Shown here: one piece after another, positions 6,806-13,444 of the stretch
How the letters are laid out: each line of letters opens with the position of its first letter
Position numbering within the stretch: position 1 is the stretch's first letter
Assembly: GCA_021296025.1 (NCBI GenBank)
Contig: JAGWBF010000013.1
Span: forward strand, 1-24,245
Length of the DNA: 24,245 nucleotides
From: Dehalococcoidia bacterium
Lineage (GTDB): Bacteria; Chloroflexota; Dehalococcoidia; Lucifugimonadales; JAGWBF01
Direction of reading: 5' to 3'
Notes under the pieces: model-generated
Seen by the model: only the letters and a program-made list of their open reading frames with translations
Told to the model about the DNA's origin: nothing
Database searches by the model: none
Program-made: the position numbers and the translations under genes

Positions 6806-9103
6806 TTGGCAGATGATGTTCGTGGCGCCCAAGGGAGTACGCCTGGGGCTTCCCTAGTGGGCCCACCCATAAACCCCAACTTTGTCAAAGAGTTGGATGA
6901 GCTGGTAGCCCTGGGGAAGAGAGGCCATCGCCAAGACTGCTCCTTGTTCAACCCGCCGGACCAGACGTTGTTCGATGGAATGCCGGTATTCCAGGATATG
7001 CCTCCCGAACGTCAGTCAGAGGCCCTCGAAGAGTTTGCCAAGATTCGCGCCGATGGCGAGGAAGCAAACTCGGCTGGCAAGGCGGCCTACCGGGCCGGGC
7101 CAAGGGTGGTCGTAAGACTGGACAACGGCGGACTTGCCTACTACAGCCAGCTGGGCGTAGTACGACGCCCCGACCTGACCCAGTACTTCATCGACGGCTT
7201 CTCCCGGAACCGGGATGCCCTGGCCTTCAGCGAGGAGAACCAGGAGCTGTTCACCGAGGTCTTCGCCTACATCAACCAGCGGTTGAAGGAACACCTGGAC
7301 CAGGGCAAGACCATTATTCAGACGGACAGGCAGATATGTGATGCCCCCGGTCGCTCCTTTCATGCGCGACAGCTCCTCTTCGGCGACACCTACCTTCAGT
7401 TGCCCATCATGTGGAGAATGCTCACCTTCGAGCTCTCCGAGGGCGGCAAGGCAGAGCCTCCCGACATCCTGGAGGTATCCATACCCAACTGGCTGGAGGA
7501 CCTGGGCCTGCCTGAGGACCTGAAGGCTCGTCTCCAGGCCGCTGGGTTCACCCAGCTGGTGTTCAAAGCGCCAACCAAGGGACTCTCCCTTCACCTGGGC
7601 TTCGACTACATGGGTGAACACAAGATGGGCCCCCTGTCCATCGCCATGGCCAAGGTGAAGCGGTCGAAGGGCTTGGCTGTACAGGCGGCCCTGAGCGTAG
7701 CCCGTGCCAGGACAGTTGATAGCAACACCAACAACACAGCCCTGGTCACGATAGGGCCCTCCCTACATGGAAAGAGCACCCTGACCATCATGATCGAGCT
7801 GGCGGCGAGCCAGCTGGCGCAGCAGCTGGGAGTGGAGAAGGACCCCGAAGAGGGGGTCTATCCCATGAACGACGACATCGTGCTGCTACAGGCCTACCCG
7901 GAGCCGGTGGAGGTAGAGCGCAACGGCAAGAAGATGGTCCTTACCCATGGCATAGACGGGACCGAGAACAACTTCTACGCCGTCCCCTTCGGCCTCACCT
8001 ACGAAGACGACCCCATCACCTACGATGTCCTCCGCGGAACGCCCGATGCTCCAAATTCCAACGAGACCCTGGAGAATGTGGTCGTGGATGCCGAGTCGGG
8101 AGCGCCCGACTACTCGCAGAACCCGGTGCGCAACATGAGGATGATCCTCTCCAGGCCGGGACTACTGAAGCGCAAGGGTGTGGACGGCCTGATCGGCGCC
8201 ATCACCGGCGGGCGCCTGAAGAGCTCCGTCCACGTTCCCATGGAAGATACGGACCGGGTGTTCTGGCAGGCCGTCATGCGCCAGAACACCATCATCCCCC
8301 CGCTGCGACGCTTGACCCTGGCTTCCTTCGTCCGGGTGTTGATGTACGGCGAAGCTGTACAGATGGGCGCAGCCGTCGGGGCCATCGGCAGGCCTTACGT
8401 GGAGTACTTCTCCGACCCGTTCATCATCGGGCTGGAGGACGAGAACGCCAACATCATGCACCATATCCTGCAGGAGATGGAGAGCGGGGGACAGCCCCAG
8501 CACTACTACGTCTTTAACACGGGTGGAGTGGGCGCCGACACCAATGACGAGGCAACGGGGGCAAACTACAAGAAGATTCCCAGGGAGCTTACCCTCATGC
8601 TCCAGGAAGCTCTACTTAGGGATGCTGTGCGCTTCGAGTACGACCCGATTCTCAGGTCCGATATCGCGGTGGGCATCCAGGACGTCAAGGGAGACCTTGT
8701 GTTGGACCTGTCGTCCCAGGGGTGGCTGCCCCGGCTGATATACGGCGATGCCGAGTATGCCCAGCGCATTCTGGATCTGAGGCGTCGGCGCTACTACGGC
8801 CGGGATGCCGAGGACAAGGCCGGGATACTGCGGTACACCAAGGTGGACAATCCCATCCTGGACATAGAGGACATTCCTCCGCCTTCCAACGAGCGTGAGC
8901 TATCCTGGCTGTTCTCCTTCTACTGGGGCCTGGACCGGGCCTACAACTCCATTCCGGAGCTGGCCGATCACCTTGGCGAAGGGCAGCAGCCGGAACCTGG
9001 GTTGAATGCGGCATTGATCAGCTCGTATCGCGAAGGCGTGGCCCAGGGAATGGAGCTATCGGGCCAGGGCAAGCAGGTGCTGCAGAGGCTTCACACAGCA
9101 TAA
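6806..9103 (+). CDS. Divergent ATP-type phosphoenolpyruvate carboxykinase-like protein
   Basis: This 765-residue protein aligns by eye with E. coli PckA (~540 residues) over much of its length, in order: APGRSFHARQ ... LPIMWRMLTFEL and PPDILEVSIPNW, then LGFDYMGEHKMGPLSIAM (PckA GGTWYGGEMKKGMFSMM), P-loop GPSLHGKST at 317-325 (PckA GLSGTGKTT), NDD at 355-357 (PckA GDD), ENNFYAVPFGL (PckA EGGCYAKTI) and R442 in PVRNMR (PckA R333 region). Nucleotide binding looks kept. Two metal ligands of real PEPCK do not: PckA K213 aligns with M274 and H232 with Q293. The N-terminal TGRSP motif is not found. The start is TTG with GGGAG 6 bases upstream. The gene heads an operon with the two genes below. It is probably a PEPCK-fold kinase or ligase with another reaction, but it could be a distant true PEPCK. 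Confidence 0.7.
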   Translation: MADDVRGAQGSTPGASLVGPPINPNFVKELDELVALGKRGHRQDCSLFNPPDQTLFDGMPVFQDMPPERQSEALEEFAKIRADGEEANSAGKAAYRAGPRVVVRLDNGGLAYYSQLGVVRRPDLTQYFIDGFSRNRDALAFSEENQELFTEVFAYINQRLKEHLDQGKTIIQTDRQICDAPGRSFHARQLLFGDTYLQLPIMWRMLTFELSEGGKAEPPDILEVSIPNWLEDLGLPEDLKARLQAAGFTQLVFKAPTKGLSLHLGFDYMGEHKMGPLSIAMAKVKRSKGLAVQAALSVARARTVDSNTNNTALVTIGPSLHGKSTLTIMIELAASQLAQQLGVEKDPEEGVYPMNDDIVLLQAYPEPVEVERNGKKMVLTHGIDGTENNFYAVPFGLTYEDDPITYDVLRGTPDAPNSNETLENVVVDAESGAPDYSQNPVRNMRMILSRPGLLKRKGVDGLIGAITGGRLKSSVHVPMEDTDRVFWQAVMRQNTIIPPLRRLTLASFVRVLMYGEAVQMGAAVGAIGRPYVEYFSDPFIIGLEDENANIMHHILQEMESGGQPQHYYVFNTGGVGADTNDEATGANYKKIPRELTLMLQEALLRDAVRFEYDPILRSDIAVGIQDVKGDLVLDLSSQGWLPRLIYGDAEYAQRILDLRRRRYYGRDAEDKAGILRYTKVDNPILDIEDIPPPSNERELSWLFSFYWGLDRAYNSIPELADHLGEGQQPEPGLNAALISSYREGVAQGMELSGQGKQVLQRLHTA

Positions 9104-9138
9104 CAGCAGGGCATACAATCCCACTGGGGAGGTAACTC

Positions 9139-9738
9139 ATGGCAGACCCCATCAGCCTGGAACCCAAGAAGACAGCCCTCATAGTGATCGACATGATCAA
9201 CGCCATCTCCAAGGGACAGGGGCCTCCCTACAACGTTCCGCCCAACCGCCAGTCGGTTATAGACAGCTTTCAGCGACTGATCGCCCACTGCCGCCAGGTT
9301 GGCGTTCCCATTATCTACTGCACCAACGAACGGCGTCCCGATGGGCTGGATGCTCCCAAGACGGTGTCCGACGTCGCAGGAGGCAGCGGAAACCCCATGG
9401 CTCCCGGCTCGGCTGCAACTCAGGTTATCGATGAGCTGGCACCCCAGGATGGCGACTTCCTCCAGGTCAAGACCCGGTTCAGCGCCTTCTACGGGACCAA
9501 CGTGGAGAGCATCCTTCGATCCCTGGGAACCGAGACCATCCTGGTGGGCGGAATATCCACCCAGCGCAGCGTAGAGGGCACAGCCCGGGACGCAAAGAAC
9601 CGGGACATGCAGTGCATCGTGGTCAGCGACTGCTGCACCGCCGGTGAGCAGGATGTGCACCAGATGACCATCGACCACGTATTGCCCCTTCTGGTGCGTG
9701 TGAGGACCACCGACGAAGTAATCCAGGGCCTGAAGTAA
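9139..9738 (+). CDS. Isochorismatase-fold (cysteine hydrolase family) protein with Cys-to-Ser change
   Basis: This 199-residue protein has the isochorismatase/nicotinamidase fold: ALIVIDMINA with D18, a K111 in VKTRFSAFYGT, and the GGISTQRSVEGTARDA block. Family hydrolases use a Cys in this block (usual form GVxTxxCVxxTA). Here that position is S144, so the classic Asp-Lys-Cys triad is D18-K111-S144. Amidase chemistry through a thioester is therefore unlikely. The family does include members without Cys, such as PhzD, which hydrolyse vinyl ethers. The start ATG follows GGGGAGGTAACTC, a strong ribosome-binding site. It lies 35 bases after the PEPCK-like gene and 45 before the aldolase-like gene, so it is very likely in one operon with them. 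The substrate is unknown. Confidence 0.82.
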   Translation: MADPISLEPKKTALIVIDMINAISKGQGPPYNVPPNRQSVIDSFQRLIAHCRQVGVPIIYCTNERRPDGLDAPKTVSDVAGGSGNPMAPGSAATQVIDELAPQDGDFLQVKTRFSAFYGTNVESILRSLGTETILVGGISTQRSVEGTARDAKNRDMQCIVVSDCCTAGEQDVHQMTIDHVLPLLVRVRTTDEVIQGLK

Positions 9739-9783
9739 CCGGCCCAGCCATCCTCAAGACAACATTACGGAGAGGAGCGGACC

Positions 9784-10674
9784 ATGAGCGAGCGTTTCTC
9801 GGGTGTTCACTGGATGCTGGCTACCCCCTTCGATGAAGATGAAAACGTGGACGCTTCCTCCATTGTCCGGCTGATGGACAAGGCCGAAAGCTCGGGGTGC
9901 AGCGGCGTGGTCTGCTTGGGCGTCACGGGCGAGTCTGCGCGCATGACCGACGACGAGCGACGCCAAGTCGCCTCCCAGGTCATAGAGCATGCCAATGGGA
10001 TGCCGGTAACTGTGGGTACGACGGCCGCCAGCACCAAGGCATGCATCACCTACAGCCAAGAGGCTGAGAAGCTGGGAGCAGCCGCGGTGATGGTAGCTGC
10101 ACCATCCATGGCAAAATCCAACGTGAATGTGCTTTTCAACCACTTCCAGCGGGTTGCCGAGTCGGTGAACATACCCGTGGTGATGCAGGACTATCCCCAG
10201 GCTTCGGGCGTTCAAATGCCCACCGGCTTCATTGCAAGGGTCGGGCAGGAGATCCCAAACGTGCAATACCTGAAGCTGGAGGACCCACCGACCCCCAGCA
10301 AGATCACCGCTATACGAAAGCTGATCGAGGACAGACTCACCATATTCGGAGGCTTGGGCGGCGTGTTTCTGCTGGACGAGCTTTCCCGGGGTTCCGTCGG
10401 CGCCATGACCGGGTTCGCTTACCCCGAGGTGCTGGTGGAGATCTGCACCAACATGCGGGAAGGCGGAAGGGCCAGCGCCGAGCCGGTGTTCAACCGCTAC
10501 CTGCCGATGCTGCTGTTCGAGTACCAAGAAGGCATAGGGCTGGGCATCCGGAAGCACGCACTGCACCACCGGGGGCTGATAAGCTGCGCTAAGGTCCGCT
10601 ACCCAGGTTCTGAGCCTACCGAGGAGATCCGCCAGGAGTTCCTGGACCTCATCCGCGACATCGAGTACGACTAA
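9784..10674 (+). CDS. DHDPS/NAL-family aldolase (DapA superfamily)
   Basis: This 296-residue TIM-barrel protein belongs to the class I aldolase family of dihydrodipicolinate synthase and N-acetylneuraminate lyase, which work through a Schiff base to pyruvate or a related 2-oxo acid. Seen: GVTGES at residues 46-51 (2-oxo acid binding), Y137 in VMQDYP (catalytic Tyr) and K164 in VQYLKLED (Schiff-base Lys). All key residues are present, so an active lyase or synthase is expected. It is the last gene of the PEPCK-like operon, which makes a catabolic or special aldolase more likely than a lysine-pathway DapA. The ATG follows GGAGAGGAGCGGACC. Substrate is not predictable from sequence alone. Confidence 0.87.
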   Translation: MSERFSGVHWMLATPFDEDENVDASSIVRLMDKAESSGCSGVVCLGVTGESARMTDDERRQVASQVIEHANGMPVTVGTTAASTKACITYSQEAEKLGAAAVMVAAPSMAKSNVNVLFNHFQRVAESVNIPVVMQDYPQASGVQMPTGFIARVGQEIPNVQYLKLEDPPTPSKITAIRKLIEDRLTIFGGLGGVFLLDELSRGSVGAMTGFAYPEVLVEICTNMREGGRASAEPVFNRYLPMLLFEYQEGIGLGIRKHALHHRGLISCAKVRYPGSEPTEEIRQEFLDLIRDIEYD

Positions 10675-10723
10675 AGGACCTTTCCCTCATCTCCGCCGCT
10701 CTCGACGTGGCCAGTTAACCCTC

Positions 10724-10746
10724 TCCCCGATGGAAAAGGTTGGGGA
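10724..10746. terminator. Weak stem between convergent transcription units
   Basis: TCCCC at 10724-10728 pairs with GGGGA at 10742-10746 in the 83-base gap between the aldolase-like gene and the convergent DinB-like gene. The stem is short and lacks a T-run on either side, so this is only a tentative bidirectional terminator. Confidence 0.2.
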
Positions 10747-10757
10747 AGAACACTCGT

Positions 10758-11411
10758 CTATGGCTCGCTGCGGTCCCACCCCTCCAGCACCCAATACCCT
10801 TCCCTGGGAAGCTCAACCTTCACCTCCAACCCCTGGGCGCGCTTGAGCCTCTGGACGTTGTACAGGTGGGTCAGCTTCTCGAACCACATGTGACGGAAGG
10901 TGTACTCCAGGTCAATGAGCGCTCGATCCGGGTGGTCGGGGTCTATACGGCGGCCGGAGGGATGGGCCTCCGCCATCAGCATGGCCTGGGCATCGTTGTT
11001 CCAGGGAAGCTCCACAGCCCTCATGGAAGCAAGGGTCTGCTTTGCCAGGATGCTCTGGCACATGTCTAGGCTGTCCCTTAGCTTGTCGAGTACTGACTCA
11101 ATGGTGGGGTACCTCGCCTCGTCCAACCATCGTCCTTCGGAAGCTACTATCTCATCGGTGCCCTCGGGCAGCTCCAGCCCGGACGCCAGGTCCTGGTCAG
11201 CCCAGCGACGCAGGAGCCACCGGAAACCCATGGAAGCTACGTGGCTGACGTTCCGCCGGATGCTCCACTCGCTCCATGCCCAGCGGTCGGAGGCGTAGTC
11301 CAGCTGGGCGTCGGTAAGCTCTGCGACCTCGGCGCAGACCATGTCGTAGTAGAGGCCATATTGGGGGAACATTTCGGTCCCCGGTGTGTCATCCAAGATT
11401 TCCTGGGTCAT
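10758..11411 (-). CDS. DinB-family (YfiT-like) four-helix protein
   Basis: This 217-residue protein has features of the DinB/YfiT fold, a four-helix bundle that often binds a metal through His residues and includes mycothiol- or bacillithiol-dependent transferases. Seen: the helix WSEWSIRRNVSHVASMG with a His in the usual place, and a C-terminal helix RHMWFEKLTHLYN with further His residues. I chose the ATG at 11411 because GAGGAGG lies 6 bases upstream; an in-frame ATG at 11456 lacks such a site. The gene follows mgdA by 48 bases on the same strand and is probably the last gene of the NMG operon. A role in handling formaldehyde or another reactive product would fit the context but is speculation. 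Confidence 0.75.
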   Translation of the reverse strand: MTQEILDDTPGTEMFPQYGLYYDMVCAEVAELTDAQLDYASDRWAWSEWSIRRNVSHVASMGFRWLLRRWADQDLASGLELPEGTDEIVASEGRWLDEARYPTIESVLDKLRDSLDMCQSILAKQTLASMRAVELPWNNDAQAMLMAEAHPSGRRIDPDHPDRALIDLEYTFRHMWFEKLTHLYNVQRLKRAQGLEVKVELPREGYWVLEGWDRSEP

Positions 11412-11459
11412 AACCGGCCTCCTCACTATGCATTCGATTGGCATATGGGCACGCACCGT

Positions 11460-12674
11460 TCAGTGGATAGCTCCGGCAGGAGCCGCAGCCCTTTCGTTGA
11501 CCAACCGGCCTTCGGCGAACCTCGTGATGGAGAAAGGGGCTATCTGTTCGGGCATCTTGCCCGTGGCGATGAGCTCTGCCATCCGTTTCCCGGCCACCGG
11601 AGCCGCCTTGAAGCCCCAGGTCCCCCAGCCGCAGGTGACCAGGAACCCCCGCACGCCGGGAACCTCACCCATAATGGGGGAGTAGTCCGGTGTCATATCG
11701 CAGAGACCCGTCCATTGCCGGAGAATGTTGACATCCCTGAGGCAGGGGAACAAGCCCAGGGCATGCTTGGCCAGCTCCTCAGCCGCGGGCAAGGTGGAAC
11801 CCTGGCTGTAGGTGGGGTAAGGATCGACCCCTCCCCCGATTACTACCTCGCCCCGGTCCGTCTGGTACACATAGACATGAAGATTGGCGGACGACACCGA
11901 GACATCCAGGAAGGGCTTCAGAGGCTCCGTGACGAATGCCTGGAGGGGGTGGGTTGTGATGGGCAGCAGGACATCCACCATGGCGGCCACCGTGGAGCAC
12001 CAGCCGGCGGTAGCGTTCACCACCACTCCGGCCCTTACGTCCCCAAGATTGGTGCGGACACCTGTGACTTGGTCCCCGCTGCGGTTGATTCCCAGCACCT
12101 CGGTGCGGGTGTGGATTTCCGCTCCCCCCTCATCGACGGCCCGGGCCAGCCCCCACACCACAGCATCGTGGCGGATCACTCCCGAGGGCGGGTGGTGCAT
12201 GGCCGCCAGTATGGGCAAATCCTTACCTGCACGAAGGTCGATGGCGGGGGCCAGCTTCTTTATCTGTTCGGGGCCCACCAGGGTGCTGTCCACTCCCAGG
12301 GCCCGGTTGAACTCGGTGCGCATCCGCAGGCCGAATACCGCCGATTCGGTATGGCCCAGGTCGAGGCGGCCCATCTGGTTGAACAGCAGGTTGAACCCTA
12401 GCTCCTGGGACAGGGTCTCGTAGATTCCCAGGCTTTCGGAGAAGAAAGGTGTTCCTTGGGGGGTCAGGTAGTTGGAGCGAAGAATGGCGGTGGTGCGCCC
12501 GCTTCCCCCGCCTCCCAGGTATCCCCTGTCCAGCAGGGCCACGTTGGTGATCCCATGCTTGGCCAGGTAGTAGGCGGTGGACAGGCCGTGCACCCCAGCA
12601 CCGATAATGACAACATCGTAGCTGTCCTTCAGGGGGCGCTTGTGCCACATCTTGCGCTTGCTGAACAGCTGCAT
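11460..12674 (-). CDS. mgdA: FAD-dependent oxidoreductase, N-methylglutamate dehydrogenase subunit A / sarcosine oxidase beta type
   Basis: This 404-residue DAO-family flavoprotein is the SoxB-type subunit of a heterotetrameric amine oxidase/dehydrogenase. Residues 21-36 hold the FAD-binding VVIIGAGVHGLSTAYY. The GVIRHDAVVWG block places H169 where sarcosine oxidase beta carries covalently bound FMN. The C-terminal part has the usual TGLCDMTPDYSPIMGEV and GFKAAPVAGKRMAELI. The substrate amine is oxidised here and the C1 unit passes to the folate site of subunit C. Its ATG overlaps the mgdD stop as TGATG, indicating translational coupling. It is assigned as MgdA and not SoxB because gmaS and mgsABC lie in the same operon; sarcosine or dimethylglycine remain possible substrates. 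Confidence 0.82.
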   Translation of the reverse strand: MQLFSKRKMWHKRPLKDSYDVVIIGAGVHGLSTAYYLAKHGITNVALLDRGYLGGGGSGRTTAILRSNYLTPQGTPFFSESLGIYETLSQELGFNLLFNQMGRLDLGHTESAVFGLRMRTEFNRALGVDSTLVGPEQIKKLAPAIDLRAGKDLPILAAMHHPPSGVIRHDAVVWGLARAVDEGGAEIHTRTEVLGINRSGDQVTGVRTNLGDVRAGVVVNATAGWCSTVAAMVDVLLPITTHPLQAFVTEPLKPFLDVSVSSANLHVYVYQTDRGEVVIGGGVDPYPTYSQGSTLPAAEELAKHALGLFPCLRDVNILRQWTGLCDMTPDYSPIMGEVPGVRGFLVTCGWGTWGFKAAPVAGKRMAELIATGKMPEQIAPFSITRFAEGRLVNERAAAPAGAIH

Positions 12675-13438
12675 CAGGCCGCGGCCCCCCCGATGAGTCG
12701 CCGATGGGCTTCCACGCCTACCGGCGCAAGTCCGTACTCTTCCCCCGCATCACACAGCACCTCCCAGACATAGACACCATACTCCCGCGCGACGTAGAGG
12801 TTGTAGCCGGGTTCTTCTCCCCGGTCCCAACGGACGAGCACCCCGTGGACCTCGGCCAGCTGTCCCTGGACACTCGACAGGTTGGGCATTCCGTCCGGGT
12901 GGAGGTCCAGGTCCGTGAGCTTGCTTAGTAGATCGGGGGACCTGGGACCAGCTATGTTTATGCCCGCATAGGACGAGGTGACATCCAGGACGATGGTCTG
13001 ATTGTCGTTGACCACGCCTGCAAGCTCGGCGTTCAGCGCTTCGACTAAGCTGTTCCGGCGCTCGGGGGGGCAGGTCACGAACATCTCTTCGGGCGCCAGG
13101 GGACACACAGCCACAGGGAAAGTCTCACCATCGCCGGACTCTCGTGAGCCCGCCAGCGCCCTTCCGACCTGCAGCTCCCCTATCCCCCCGAGGAACTTGC
13201 GGGCCAACCTCTCCGCTCCGGCTCCCTGCACCAGCAGTTTGCCGGCGGGGCTGATGTCGGAAATGCCGACGGACGATTTCGCCCTCTCCATTTCATCTTC
13301 GACGGACGTGTAGACCGAGGGACGCAGCCAACCCGAACGCTCCTCCATGGTTGCGCCCATGCTCAGGTGCTCATGGTGCATGGGGGTGAGTTTCAACAGC
13401 TTCCAATCTCCAGATGTGGTGTTTTCTTGCTGCGCCAC
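12674..13438 (-). CDS. mgdD: GcvT-like subunit, N-methylglutamate dehydrogenase subunit D / sarcosine oxidase gamma type
   Basis: This 254-residue protein is the SoxG-type subunit. It has the aminomethyltransferase (GcvT) fold in reduced form: an N-terminal segment with SSVGISDISPAGKLLVQG, a middle segment VLDVTSSYAGINIAGPRSPDLLSKLTDLDL, and a C-terminal ALCDAGEEYG-like stretch ending APVGVEAHRRLIG. In sarcosine oxidases the gamma subunit is structural and does not bind folate. The start is GTG at 13438, 6 bases after the mgdC stop, with GGGAG and AGGA just upstream. The length (254) is somewhat longer than the ~200 residues common for SoxG. Gene order places it between C and A. Confidence 0.78.
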   Translation of the reverse strand: MAQQENTTSGDWKLLKLTPMHHEHLSMGATMEERSGWLRPSVYTSVEDEMERAKSSVGISDISPAGKLLVQGAGAERLARKFLGGIGELQVGRALAGSRESGDGETFPVAVCPLAPEEMFVTCPPERRNSLVEALNAELAGVVNDNQTIVLDVTSSYAGINIAGPRSPDLLSKLTDLDLHPDGMPNLSSVQGQLAEVHGVLVRWDRGEEPGYNLYVAREYGVYVWEVLCDAGEEYGLAPVGVEAHRRLIGGAAA

Positions 13439-13444
13439 CTGGTC

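Noticed and set aside
5909..6832. 307-codon minus-strand ORF
   Set aside because: It is antisense to the HAD hydrolase and spans the promoter of the next operon; no motif is visible.
9754..10569. 271-codon minus-strand ORF
   Set aside because: It is antisense to the DapA-family gene, which has all catalytic residues.
11241..12401. 386-codon plus-strand ORF
   Set aside because: It lies opposite mgdA and the start of the DinB gene, which have clear family motifs. It has no recognisable domain, and long antisense frames are expected at this G+C content.
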